This document shows positions 46,801 to 58,115 of a DNA stretch of 64,000 bases, piece after piece. The DNA comes from Labia minor (lineage: Eukaryota > Arthropoda > Insecta > Dermaptera > Spongiphoridae), in assembly GCA_963082975.1 (NCBI GenBank), contig OY720344.1, positions 31,469,172-31,533,171 of the forward strand, in the 5' to 3' direction. Numbering within the stretch: position 1 is the first letter of the stretch; every line of letters starts with the position of its first letter. The position numbers and the translations under genes are program-made. The notes under the pieces were generated by a model. That model saw only the letters and a program-made list of their open reading frames with translations. It was not told where the DNA came from and did not search any database.

Positions 46801-47906
46801 TTATCACTATTATAGGGTATTACTTAATAAAATAAATACTTAACAAACAAAATTAACAATCTTTAATCGTAAATAATCATAAAACATAAATCGTCCGTTA
46901 CATTCATCTGCATACATAAGAGTAGGCCAGTGCATAAAACAACCACAGGTCGCAAGTATTGTAGCATAGAGGTCGCTTACATAGCCTTCACACAGCGCCC
47001 TCAGTTAACTTCAACTTTAAATGAAATAATTTAAATTATTTCCTACACTATATAATTCAGCATAGAAATCTTTAAGATAGAAAAGATTGTTCAACTTTGG
47101 CTTCGCGGGCTACTTTTAAAGCCTTTGCGGTCGACTTGTTGGCCATCCCTCCCATATTGATCGCTAACCTCAATAAGGAGAAAGCGTTTTAAGAAGATTA
47201 AGTAGTCATTATGTATATACCTTGGGATGGTCTGTGTTTTGATATTAGGGATCGAGTATGATTTTATCTAACGTTATTTAATAATTCACACAATTCTACA
47301 TATCAAATATCATTTATTAAAATACTAACAAGGCATAAGAAATGGTAATTATTTGAAGTTAAGCATAAATTTTAATTTATTTTAATACAACACAAACAAT
47401 CTCTAACAATGAGCAGAGACGAATAAAACTAAAGATAGTAAGTATGTATATCCTTTTGAAAATACATCCTTCGTTCTGAAACGGTCCGCATAGGAGCGCT
47501 GCTGTTGGTTGTCAATTTCAAAACCATATCAATTTGACAGGACAGTCTGTGCCGTCTGTGCCAGGTCTGTGCAGTCTGTGTTTAAATTATCTATCCGATT
47601 AAGGCAATAGTTTGAGCCACTATTCATAAAAATAATTTAAATGATTAATTTATCTTATTAAGAGATGTATATATTATTACAAAATCAATATGTAATTAAA
47701 AATAAAATACATTAAAAAATAAATATAGATAGTAAATAAATGAAACGTCAAATGTCTTGCTGGGTAGCTGATTCGTTGCAATTCGTTGCTATCTTAACAA
47801 GAACAAGAAATATTGATTGTTTAATGTCAAAGTAAAATTTAAGACCGTACTATTACTATTTAACTTGTATATAATATATTATTGATAATAAATTGATCAA
47901 TTTAAA
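46801..47906. other. spacer upstream of zinc-finger gene 1
   Basis: Mixed sequence with GC-richer blocks (46930-47000, 47100-47180, 47460-47580; the last has three GTCTGTG motifs) that I cannot translate or match. The final 70 bases before the ATG (AACTTGTATATAATATATTA and on) are shared with the sequence before zinc-finger gene 2 and probably include the promoter. Confidence 0.35.
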
Positions 47907-49155
47907 ATGGATCTTGATTCTCAAGAAGACAGAAAATTTCCAATATATATAGGTAATATTAAATTTTGATGTTTGTTTATTGAAATTATTTTTAATTTAC
48001 ATAATTATTTTTTAATTTGGAATTTATAATAAGGAATTTTAAAATAGTTTTATATATAAAAACATAGCAATTTGAAATAATCTAAGAAATATTATTTTAG
48101 GTCCTTTATTTCCTTGTAGATATTGCCATACCAATTATATAAATGAGCAATTTTTATGTAAACATTTGAACAAATGTATTCATAAAGAAATATTTTCAAT
48201 TTTAAGAAATAAAATAAAACTCTCAAAGGATACGGAGAATTATTCAAAGGTAAACATTCATATTGAAAAACTTGAAAAAGTTACTGAATCAACTAATTTG
48301 GATGAAATTAATTGGCATTGTCATTTTTGTAAAAAGAAATTTTCTTCAAAAAAGAAATTAAAAAAACATCTATTAATTCATACACTTGAAAAGTCATTTG
48401 AATGTAATTTTTGTAAAAAAAAATTTAATCAAAAATCGGTTTTAAATTCTCATTTGTTAATTCATACAAGTGAAAAGTCATTTGAATGTAATTTTTGTAA
48501 AAAGAAATTTTATCAAAAATGTTATTTAAATAGACATTTATTAATTCATACTGGAGAAAAGCCCTTTGAATGTAACTATTGTGAAAAAAAATTTAATCGT
48601 AAATTTTCTTTAAATTCTCATTTATTAATTCATTCAGGTGAAAAGCCATTTGAATGTAATTTATGTAAAAAGAAATTTACTCAATCATCTAGTTTAAATA
48701 CTCATTTATTAATTCATTCAGGTGATAAGCCATTTGAATGTAATTTTTGTAAAAAGAAATTTTATAAAAAATCTCATGTAAATTCTCATTTATTAATTCA
48801 TACAGGGGAAAAGCCATTTGAATGTAATTATTGTAAAAAAAAATTTTATAAAAAATCTTATTTAAATAGACATTTATTAATTCATACTGGGGAAAAGCTT
48901 TTTGAGTGTAATTTTTGTAAAAAAAAATTTTCTTTAAAAGAGAATTTAAATACTCATTTATTAATTCATTCAGATGAAAAGCCATTTGAATGTAATTTAT
49001 GTAAAAAGAAATTTAAACAAAAATCTCACTTAAATAAACATTTATTAATTCATACAGAGGAAAAACCTTTTGAATGTAATTATTGTAAAAAGAAATTTAA
49101 TCATAAATCTTCTTTAAATTCTCATTTATTGATTCATTTAGGTGAAAAGCATTGA
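47907..49155 (+). CDS. C2H2 zinc-finger protein, copy 1 (10 fingers)
   Basis: Two exons, 47907-47952 and 48101-49155, join in phase 1 to 366 residues. Exon 1 encodes 15 residues (MDLDSQEDRKFPIYI). Exon 2 opens with a C2HC-type finger (PCRYC..KHLNKC), then a charged linker, then ten tandem C2H2 fingers of the form C-x2-C-x12-H-x3-H joined by TGEKPFEC-type linkers. Several linkers are altered (TLEKS, TSEKS, SDEKP, TEEKP). Fingers share a lysine-rich core (CKKKF), while the DNA-contact positions differ, so each finger probably reads different bases. There is no KRAB, ZAD, BTB or other effector domain. The protein probably binds DNA in the nucleus; its targets are unknown. It is very AT-biased in codon use and has a paralogue 11.6 kb downstream in the same orientation. 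The start is supported by conservation of the ATG and the 46-nt exon in both copies. Confidence 0.9.
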
Positions 49156-49509
49156 ATGTATAACATTTTGTTTGTTTGTTTTTTAATAAAAATACAGACT
49201 TTGATTCTCATCCCCAAATTCTCTCTTAGTTTTATACTTAATAAACCTATTTTATATTTATACTTATTTTCATTAGACTTTCGTTTTAATTTCATCTTAA
49301 CACTTAGTTAATTAATTTAAAAATGTTAATATCAATTAGAAGAACTAGTATTTGTGTGATTTTATATAACCAATTTTTTCTTTAAAAAAACGATAACTAT
49401 ATAAATGTGTATAAAATGTAATTTTTAAAATTTCTTTTGAAATTAAATAATTAGTATTTAAAAAAAAAAAATTTACAAAATGTGAGAATAAACAATAATT
49501 GATCCAGAC
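49156..49509 (+). other. 3' flank of zinc-finger gene 1, shared with gene 2
   Basis: Holds an AATAAA at about 49184. Sequence such as CTATTTTATATTTATACTTA and TTTTATATAACCAATTTTTT recurs after gene 2 (about 60980-61235) and again at 49826-50070. The flank was therefore duplicated along with the gene. Confidence 0.7.
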
Positions 49510-49825
49510 CAGTGGTTCCCAAATCGGTCTAATTCGACCCTCAGGGGTCTATGGCGACCTGCAAGGGGTCTACGCCAAGGAATAAAAAATTTGCGGGTCC
49601 CTGAATTGAAAAACTGGGGTGCTACGATATTTACTTATATTATACTAAATTATAATTCAATTCAATATATTTCTAAAAAAAAGGTAAATTTTTTCCCCGA
49701 TATTGACCTAGACCAGAGATGGCTAACATTTTGGATGTCGTGCCAAAAAATTAGAAAATATCTTTGAAAAGTAACTAACGTGCCACAAAATTGTTATGAT
49801 TTTTTGTCCACTACCTGTACCCCCT
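49510..49825. mobile_element. two hAT-like left termini, truncated
   Basis: CAGTGGTTCCCAAATCGGTC (49512) with GGGGTCTA subterminal motifs, and CAGAGATGGCTAACATTTTG (about 49714), each look like a hAT terminus starting CAGNGNT. Neither has a visible right end or target duplication. They interrupt the duplicated 3' flank. Confidence 0.45.
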
Positions 49826-50228
49826 ATTTTATATTTATACTTACTTTCATTAGACTTTAGATTTAATTTTATCTCATTCAAAATTTTATTGTTAATCAAA
49901 AGAGCTTGTATACGATTTTATATAACAAATTTGTTGTGTTTTTTTTAATAAATAAATATATAATTGTTAAAAAATGTAATATTTAAAATTTCTTTTGAAA
50001 TTAACTAAGTAGTTATTTTTTAAATAAAAATAAGAATTTTACAAAATGTAAGAATAAATATTGATCTAGACTAGAAGATGAAGAAATAATTTAATTTTCT
50101 AATTAAATATAGGTAATAATGATTATCATGAAAAGCATTTGATGAACATTTATTATTTATTGCTTATTATAGGAAAATTAACAACATAGAAAAATAAAAT
50201 ATTCAAAATTTTTTTAGAAATGTACATA

Positions 50229-50424
50229 CAGTGATGCCTCGCATAACGAACGCCTCGCACAGCGAACGCTGCACAAAACGAACCATAATGAACTAAATTT
50301 CATGATTCATACAACGAACTCGCCCGAGCTTCCACGATCGCTGCGGTTGTATTGCATCCCCTTGCGTTTCACATAACGAACTTGCTCCTGGAACGAATTA
50401 AGTTCGTTGTGTGAGGCACCACTG
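50229..50424. mobile_element. pogo/Tigger-type MITE, 196 bp
   Basis: Ends CAGTGATGCCTCGCATAACG and, from the right, CAGTGGTGCCTCACACAACG, flanked by TA on both sides (50227-50228, 50425-50426). AACGAAC-type motifs repeat inside. The inverted arm at 44.6-45.3 kb has the uninterrupted site ACTTGTATGTACATTTC, confirming both borders. Confidence 0.95.
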
Positions 50425-50549
50425 TACAAGTATTTAAGTATGAATAGTAATTATAAAAAATCTTAGGGTTTGGAGAATCTATACTTTATTATTATTATCA
50501 ATAAAAAAATATTTTTAAAGAAATTTAGTAACATGCAAAATATTTATTA

Positions 50550-51445
50550 CTAGCTGCTCCGAGCGCCTTCGGCGCTCTCCACACCTACACGGGGGCCGCC
50601 CCCTGTACCCCCCCCCCCCGAGGGTCCCTATTCTGAACTATAACCATCTAACTCCTACCCTGCCCCATCTCTCTCACGTTCCTTCCTACATTGTCCACCC
50701 TGTTCACAATTGGTCTTCCACACGGACGTTTTCCAATCGAACTCCCCACCAATATATATTTCCTCTCCCATTCTAGCCATGTTTGCAAGTCTTCTATTAC
50801 GATATATATACATGACAAATTATCGCCAGCAGTGCCTCTATGATCTAGCATTGTAACTAAACTATTTTTATTTAAATACCTCCCCTTGGACACACCTTAC
50901 CAATTAGCGGTTTAATAAAAGAAGTCTGACATGCCCTGAGACCTACTGAATATGCATAAAAAATTTCATAAGAATCAGTCCAGCCGTTTCGGAGGAGTAT
51001 CATTTCAAAGTTTTGTGACACGAGATTTTTATATATAAGATATTAATAAATTAAATTAATAAAAATAATTTATAGTTACAACTCAATAGTCGTTGATTTT
51101 GAGAACTCGACTTACACTCAATGCTTGCTTTTATACCCTATAGTGGACGCTGGGGGTAGCAATTAGGGTTTTCCAAATAAGAGAAAGCAGATTCCCCTAC
51201 ATGGCCTCCCCTCCGAGCCCCTAGTTCCAAATGTTCTCCCTCCCTAGCTGTGACGTCATCCATATATAAGAAGATGTAAAGAAAAGGACTGTTTTTAGGG
51301 TTTTCCCGGCAATATTCGATTTTTTCTCGCCGTAAAAACCATCCTTGGACTTCAACGAGCATTTAAAAAAAATTGTCAAAATTGGTCCAGGCGTTATTGA
51401 GTGATGCGCTTACCAACATTTTGCGATTCATTTTTATTTATAAGA
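50550..51445 (-). mobile_element. chimeric Helitron with two 5' termini and a LINE fragment
   Basis: On the minus strand it starts at 51445 (TCTTATAAATAAAAATGAAT, the common insect Helitron 5' end) and ends at 50550 with a perfect hairpin GAGCGCC-GAA-GGCGCTC, a seven-base spacer and CTAG. A and T flank it, as expected. The other arm of the inverted duplication gives the empty site TTTATTA|TTTATA. A second Helitron 5' end (TCTTATATATAAAAATCTCG) sits inside at 51040. The segment 50640-50900 is LINE reverse-transcriptase C-terminal sequence (LEWERKYILVG, KRPCGRPIVNRV). Confidence 0.85.
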
Positions 51446-51548
51446 TTTATAATAATTTTTAATATAATAATAATAATAATATAATATAATAATAATAATA
51501 ATATTAACGATTTGAGAGTAAGATTATTTACATAATCTTAATCTATTT

Positions 51549-52388
51549 TGTAGTGGGGGTTACGTTGGGTGCCAGCGATGGAGGGGAGGTGACGGCAGTC
51601 CAGCGATCCACACTTACAAGGAGAGGGACAGAGGGGTGAGGGGAGGGGCTTTCAGGCTTACCACCGCCTCGGGAAAGGGGGACTTGTAGGGAGAGGTTTC
51701 AGGTCTCCTTTACAAGGGAAGGTGAGAGTGATGAAAGGGTTGAGCGCCAATGAGTTTTACTAAAACTCATAAAAGGAAAGATAGAGAAGGAGAATAAGTG
51801 AAAAAGAATAAGGAGGGAAAAATTAGGTTTACTAGAATATCTAGGAGAAAGGGTAAGAAAAAGAAGTCTTCTATATACATATATTTTATATTTACAATAT
51901 TATATACATAGAGGTTGATTGAGGTACAATCTTAGATTAGATATAATTGCATGGGGAGGGGAAATTATCAAGGTTTCACCCGAAGATAATTTCTAGGAAT
52001 AGGAAAAGGAGAAGAAAAAGAACTGTGGGAGAATAGAATGAAGAACTAGCGGATTTTCGTTCAATCAAACTACCTCGGCAATAGGGAATAGTTTAATCCC
52101 TATTGTACAGGTGAAGGCGAAGAGTGAGAAATTTAGAGAGCGTTTGAAGGCGGTCGGTTCGACACGTCTTTCCTTTTTCAAAGCTTCTAGACAACTGTTT
52201 TTCTTGACACCAGTATGTACATTTCCCGTCTGTTTTGATGCCTCTCATTGGCCAAATAATGGTGGTGTCATCCCTTATTTGAGCCAATGACTTGACTTGT
52301 CACATTTTCCGTTATATTAATATCCAACGGATGTCGTGAACGGAAAGTTTCCATGCCACGGTGGCTTAAACAAAGGGGGGCCGTTACA
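51549..52388 (-). mobile_element. solo LTR, 840 bp
   Basis: Begins TGTAGTGGGGGTTACGTTGG and ends GGGGCCGTTACA, so it has TG..CA ends, and is flanked by ATTT on both sides (51545-51548, 52389-52392). The matching arm at about 44.83 kb reads straight through. On the minus strand it would start TGTAACGG and end ACGTAACCCCCACTACA, which suggests a Ty3/Gypsy-type LTR in that orientation. There is no internal coding region, as expected after LTR-LTR recombination. Confidence 0.85.
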
Positions 52389-52632
52389 ATTTTTGTTTTA
52401 AAATTATGTTTTCATGTTGTGATATTTTATCGTGAATATAATAACTATAAATTCATTTAATAATTTAAATATATGAAAAAAACTAATGTTAGACAAATTA
52501 CTTTTCAGTGACTCATTTTTGTACATAATAAGTACATACTCAGCTATTTTGTTGTTTGAATACTTTTCTTCAATCTTTCTTTCATAAATGTCTCTGAAGC
52601 TATCATAAAAATATTGCACAATATAATATATA

Positions 52633-53400
52633 CTAGTTTCCCAGAGCGCCGGAGGCCGATATAATACAGTAATTTATTGAAAGTCTGTATGCGAAAAATT
52701 TTAATTCATTTTAATTCAATCAGTATATTCTTATTTCATTAGGATTTTCGTTTTCACTCAAATTTGCAAAATGCACTATATTTCAAAATATACATTTAAC
52801 TATAAATAATATTGTTTACTTTGTTTTAAAAAATATTAATCAATAGTCGAACCCGTTGCAAACGGTGTTTGCAATCTAAGTTTAAAATTAATTTATCGTG
52901 GCTTGAAGCAATTAATTAAATAGTTCTTTGAAAACAATATCATTCGTATACCTAATGATCATTTTTTAGTAATCGGCCTTGAGCGGAGATTTCTTTAATT
53001 TTTTGTTGAGAGTTCTGCTCTTGGATATTAAAAAATTAAAAAAACGATCGTTTTGTCAGTAAGTTCATGTTTAATATTGACATTTGTTGGTTGCGCTAAT
53101 CTTTGCGTTGTTGTCTGTGTGAAATCTATGGCATAGAATTGGGCGTATTTGTTGAAATCTTCATCTTGTGGGTTTCAATGTGAAGTTGTGTGATATACTT
53201 GAACAAGTACTTTGAAATCGTAAGGACCATTTCCTGGGGACTCAACCAGTTTTGCACCCATGAAACACAACTGTTATAAGATCTTATATTTTCTCTTAAA
53301 ATTTTTATAATTTCGATTCAATGAATTTGACAATAAATTGCGTAAAAACACTGGATATTTCAAAAAAATTTTAAGTTTGCCAAAAGAAATAAACCATTCA
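52633..53400 (-). mobile_element. Helitron 3' remnant with possible helicase tail
   Basis: The minus strand ends GGCGCTCTGGGAAACTAG at 52633, next to the point where homology with the inverted arm stops, consistent with a Helitron 3' terminus. Upstream on the same strand a frame ends TNDIVFKELFN before a stop, resembling the NVVYKEVL-type end of Helitron helicases. The rest is too decayed to read. Confidence 0.45.
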
Positions 53401-53519
53401 TTCGTAAAGGAGATGAACAAAATTATTTATTTTATAACAATTACTAATTATATAATAGCATATAGTTATATTAATACATAATATGGAAATACATAATCTC
53501 TTCGTTTTAATGTTATCGC

Positions 53520-54138
53520 TAGGGTTTCTGGTTCGAATATATTCGTAACCGATATTTGCGAATAAATGCTCAAAATTCACTATTCGTTATTTGCGAATTG
53601 TTGTCAATTATTTGCAAATAATTTTGGTTTTTTTTTTATTTTTGGGAGAAAATTAAGTGGTTCCATCCCATTATGCATAATTCCTGGTTTCATAGCAAAC
53701 TTTCAAATTTGATTAACAAGCGAAATCCTATTTTTATGAAGTTCTTTCGATATTACAAAAAATTCAATTTGAGTGTGAATTTGAATCAGATAGAATAAGA
53801 GCCAGACAACCGGGTAAAAAAAGGAAAGAAAATATGTTTTAGCTGATCAAAAAATTGATTCTCTTAAATTACAATTTATTGAGCGTATGTGTACTAAAGT
53901 ATCCCCGCTAAATTTTGAATTCAAAAATTTTATCCGCTTGTAATTCACAACTATAAGTTTTATTTAATTTATAATAAGAAAACACGAGTAATAGAATAGT
54001 TAGTGAAAAAAACAACCAAAATTAAAAAAAAAACTACAAAAACGAAACTATTCGAATATTATTTGTTATTTGCGAATAGTAAGGTTCTATTAACCGATAT
54101 TTGCAAATAGTAAAAAGCTCGAATAATCAGAAACCCTA
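53520..54138. mobile_element. hAT element with Tip100-like ends, 619 bp
   Basis: Ends TAGGGTTTCTGGTTCGAATA and, from the right, TAGGGTTTCTGATTATTCGA, with a perfect 8-bp duplication GTTATCGC (53512-53519, 54139-54146). Subterminal ATATTTGCGAATA-type motifs repeat at both ends. I recognise no transposase. Confidence 0.95.
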
Positions 54139-54459
54139 GTTATCGCCAAATATGATTGAAATGACATTTAGTATTTTAAAATATCAAAAAAATATTACAA
54201 ATGAGATTATATTTATATGATTAAGTTTAAAATTAACATGTATATTATAAAAAATAAATTATATGCAATATCATGTTGTTTTGAAAAAAAGTAATCTGTG
54301 AAATAATTTAAAATTTAAAATATATTATTATATTATTATTTTATATATAATTACTGAGTTAAGAGTCCGTTAGAGTGCGCTGTTGTTTGCCATAAATTTA
54401 AATTTTTCTATTTGTATTTGTTGAAATTGGATTAAAAGAATGAAATATATATATATATA

Positions 54460-54803
54460 CACGAGGTCTGTCCGGAAAGTATCGGGCCTACCTTTATATC
54501 TCGGCGCTGGCGTTATTCTGGATCATCGGGTGGGTGGCATCCTTCGAAGTAATCCCCACTTGATTGAATAACACGGTTCCAGCGATGTTTCCACTTCACG
54601 AAACAATCCTGGAATTCGCTTTTAGGGAAGGTTTATTTTGAACCGTCGTTTTGTCATCGAATCGCTGTCCTATGAGTGGTTTTTGAGTTTTGGAAACAGC
54701 CAAAAGTTACAAGGGGCTATGTCGGGACTTTACGGAAGTTGACGAAGCAATGTGTTTCCAGAGATATAAAGGTAGGCCCGATACTTTCCGGACAGGCCTC
54801 GTA
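54460..54803. mobile_element. mariner-type MITE, 344 bp
   Basis: Long terminal repeats (about 39 bp) begin CACGAGGTCTGTCCGGAAAG and, from the right, TACGAGGCCTGTCCGGAAAG, flanked by TA. On the minus strand the left part reads VKWKHRWNRVIQSSGDYFEG, a mariner-type transposase fragment, so it derives from a full element by deletion. Confidence 0.85.
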
Positions 54804-54817
54804 TATATTTATAATAG

Positions 54818-55852
54818 CTGCTCAGAGCGCCTTCAGCGCTCTTCACACCTAGACGGGGGCTCCGCCCCCTGTACCCCCGAGTGGTACATAGTATTTGGTT
54901 AAAAGTAGTAAAAGGTTTTCATCCATTTTGTTTCAATCAGTATATTACATAAAACATTCATTTCTTTTTGTGTTCTTATTTAAAATATATTTTAATTTAA
55001 TCAGTAAATTAATTATATATATTATTATTATTGTATATGTTATATCTATCTATGTGGCTCAAAGATACTCGAAAGTTCTTGGCCGCAACAACCACATTTC
55101 CCCAAGTGTCCCTATCCTGAGCCCTTGTCCCATCTCTCTTACGTCCCTTCCTAAGCGTCTTCCAATCGGTCTCCGCACCAATATCTTTTTCCTCTCCCAT
55201 TCTAACCACATCCCCTGCCTATCGCAGCTTTTTCGTTTTTATAACCCTAACTATTTCTGAAGATGCATAGAGGTATTGAAATTCCTTGTTATGCAGTCTC
55301 CGCCATTCCCCGGTGACCTCATCTTTCTTTGGCCAATAAATGCTGGGAAGAATCCTATTCTCAAATACTCTGATTCTACTCTCATCTCCCTGCGTCATAG
55401 ACCATGCCTCCCACCCATATAATACAACAGGCAAAATAATTGTTTTATATATTTTAATTTTGATTCCTCTTGATAATAATTTTGATGAGATAAGCCTCTT
55501 TACTGCATGATAACAGGCGTTTCGCGATTGCAACCTCGATTCTTCTCAAATATTATTATCCTTCGTGATTACATTCAATTTTTCTACATATTCAAATTCT
55601 ACATCTTGTATATTTTGTATATACCGTTTTTTTTATTAATATTGATTTGATGTTCAATTGTTTTTGTTTATAGTTTTAAATTACTAAGTGTCGGTTAAGT
55701 GAGAAATTTTTTTTATGTTCAATTGTTTTTATTTATAATTCTAAATTACCAAGTGTCGGTTAAGTAAGAAATTTTTTTCTTTTTGTTTCTATGACAGCAA
55801 AAAAGTAAACAAATTACATACATACAAACACTCTCCTTTATATATATAGATA
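54818..55852 (-). mobile_element. second Helitron carrying a LINE fragment
   Basis: The left end (TAGCTGCTCAGAGCGCCTTC, then AGCGCTC) matches the hairpin 3' end at 50550, although the terminal CTAG reads CTAT. The right end complement (TCTATCTATATATATAAAGG then AGAGTG) looks like a Helitron 5' region. The middle contains the LINE fragment 55010-55560. Confidence 0.5.
55010..55560 (-). pseudogene. LINE reverse transcriptase C-terminus, frameshifted
   Basis: Minus-strand frames give ACYHAVKRLISSKLLSRG, KIKIYKTIILPVVLYGWEAW, SRIRVFENRILPSIYWPKKD and EVTGEWRRLHNKEFQYLYAS, then after a shift MVRMGEEKDIGAETDW. It is the same family as 20720-21980 but less decayed. The 3' side at about 55015-55050 is a T/A-rich ATT repeat, like a LINE tail. 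Confidence 0.9.
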
Positions 55853-55860
55853 GAAGATAT

Positions 55861-56900
55861 AATACGAAATCTAGTATTCAATTAACATTTTTTTTAAAAT
55901 ACATAAAAATCAAATTATCATTTATTTATAGAATTTTTTTAAAATAGCCACTGAAAGAACAAAGACGCCATGTGACCGAATGTTACCGAGCGTTATGGGG
56001 CCAGTGAGTGAGTGACGTGGGATTTTATATATATATAATAATACAGGGGAGGGGACACTTAAATAGGAGAGTTGGAACCGTGTTTGCTTATTTCTGGTGA
56101 CTCTAGTTCGCGCTGCAGGCCTCCAGATCGTACTGCAGTTGCGTTTGTTAAAACAAGGCTGGTCTGTGCTCTAATCACTTTAATATCAAATGCTAAGAAA
56201 ATGGTTTTAATTTAGGTATAATTCTATTATTATTTTAGAAATTAATTATTGTTTACAAAACTGGAAATTTCATGGATTTGGATGAAACTTTATCAGTCGA
56301 TTCCTTGTTTGATTCCAAACAAAACAACTTTTACTTATAAATTTTTCTCGGTCTCTTCTAAATTACGAGATAAAAATTATTAAAGTTTGCATATAAATAG
56401 CCCATTAACTATCAAATGACAGCCATATTAATAATTGTTTTATCCATTTGATCTCAAGAGAGCTTCCACCATTGCTTTTTCTAAAGAGTAGATGGCGTAA
56501 ACCTGAATGGGTGGGATCAGGGGACACACAAATGAGATAGTTGAGGGGGGGACACTCAAATGGGAGATTTGAGACCGAGTTTGTTTACGTCTCGCTAGCT
56601 AATGAATTGGTTGGTCTTTTTAATACACTTTACTTAACTCACACTGTCCGGTTGTCCGTTTATACACGGCATTTTATAATCGATATTTCAACAACTTCCC
56701 GTCATTCAATCAACTTGAAATTTTGCATACGCGCTTGCCCCTGCTAATAATAAAAGAATCAATTGAAAAATCCACTGAATTATTTATCTATTAGTGGTAA
56801 TTAATCAACTAAACTTTCATATGCGGAATATGGAATAGTTCACTATTTCAATCATAGATGGCGATAGCAGTTCTAGAGGCGCTGAACACCACTCAAAAGT
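55861..56900. other. spacer with repeated GGGGACACTCAAATGGGAG motif
   Basis: AGGGGACACTTAAATAGGAG (about 56048) and GGGGACACTCAAATGGGAGA (about 56548), with GGGGACACACAAATGAGATA at 56520, are related blocks followed in two cases by GGAACCGTGTTTGCTTA or GAGACCGAGTTTGTTTA. They look like fragments of one unclassified repeat. No gene seen. Confidence 0.4.
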
Positions 56901-57660
56901 ATAAAAAAATTTAAATAAAAAGAAATATTTTTAAAAAACACACTTTACTTAAAATAGCACTAAAAAGTAAAAAATAAAATCACTGTAAAGTGTGCGCGCT
57001 CAAATTATAACACCACCGTAAAACATTTGCTTCCATTTGGTGTTATTATAATTTGAGCGCACATACTTTACAGCAGTGTTTCTTAACCTTTCTAGCGAGT
57101 CGCACCCCATTGAATCTCAAAATATATCTCCGCACCCCCATTGAATCTGAAAATATATCTCCGCACCCCAATTGAATAATGTGTTTTAATTTTTTTAGTC
57201 TAGAAAAATACATTTTTTGCGAAACTTATTGTTTATTGTTTATTGAAAAACATTGTACATTTTATATAAATACAAAACAATATTATTTTTATTAATGACT
57301 AGTCTGTTGTTGTTTGTTCATTATTATACTGGCGAAGCGAGGTTCCTTTTTTGAAAGACATACGCGTAAGTCAACACTTGCATTTTAGGTTCCTAGCAAT
57401 TTTTATGAGCTTCAATATTGGGGACATTATTGCAGATTTCAAATATTTTATAATAAGAAATTTAATAAATGATATTTAATAATTTTTATGGTTAGGTAGG
57501 GGCTTCTCCCGCACCCCGAAATATACATTCCCGCACCCCCAGGAGTGCGGGCACCCCCGGTTAAGAACCACTGCTTTACAGTGATTTTATTTTTTACTTT
57601 TTAGTGCAATTTTAAGTAAAGTGTGTTTTTTAAAAAGATTTATTTTTACTTAAATTTTTA
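56901..57660. mobile_element. foldback element with a nested hAT
   Basis: The left arm (56901-57017) is the reverse complement of the right arm (57039-57073 plus 57582-57660), e.g. AAAACACACTTTACTTAAAA against TTAAGTAAAGTGTGTTTTTT and AATTATAACACCACC against GGTGTTATTATAATT. The arms are about 115 bp with a 20-bp loop. The right arm is split by the hAT at 57074-57573. No coding capacity. Confidence 0.85.
57074..57573. mobile_element. non-autonomous hAT, 500 bp
   Basis: Ends CAGTGTTTCTTAACC and, from the right, CAGTGGTTCTTAACCGGGGG, with a perfect 8-bp duplication CTTTACAG (57066-57073, 57574-57581). CCGCACCCC-type subterminal repeats occur at both ends. The other arm of the host foldback shows the empty site AAATCACTGTAAAG. 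Confidence 0.95.
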
Positions 57661-57737
57661 ACTTTGACAGTTCCTCAACCAACATATCATACCTAAGTTA
57701 ACAAAACAATATTCAACAACCATGGTTTATTAAGTAA

Positions 57738-57905
57738 CAGTGGCGCAACCTGGGGGGGAGTTTGGGGGTTAACCCCCCCCCCCCCAGGAGAAAAAAAAAT
57801 ATAAATTGCTGTATATTATGTACTATAATACAAATAGAAAAGAAAAAATATAATCCTCCGGCTAGTCAAACCCCCCCCCAGGATCAAATCCTGGTTGCGC
57901 CACTG
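57738..57905. mobile_element. hAT MITE, 168 bp
   Basis: Ends CAGTGGCGCAACCTGGG and, from the right, CAGTGGCGCAACCAGGATTT. The flanks TTAAGTAA and TAAAGTAA form an 8-bp duplication with one mismatch. Poly-C runs lie inside (about 57774-57786, 57871-57879). Confidence 0.9.
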
Positions 57906-58115
57906 TAAAGTAAATATATAATTTTATTATTAATTATAAAATTTGAATATATATTGTATGTATATTTAAATAAAATTATAAAATGCTTTTTATCTATTAT
58001 AAGTATTATTTGATTTAATATAAATTAATATTGTATATTGTCCAATTTTCACGTAAATGAAAAATTAAAAACAATATATGACACAATAATATGTAAAAAG
58101 GATATGTTTACTAGT

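Larger units (their letters stand above)
49940..52632 (-). repeat. arm 2 of the large inverted duplication, with nested insertions
   Basis: After removing 50229-50424, 50550-51445 and 51549-52388, the remaining sequence is collinear with the reverse complement of 44630-45271. The repeat is continuous with the 3' flank of zinc-finger gene 1, so it probably spread with that gene segment. Confidence 0.85.

Noticed and set aside
48689..48985. Repetitive minus-strand frame with YELINEN motifs
   Set aside because: Antisense of the zinc-finger linkers; the same is true of 60177-60389.
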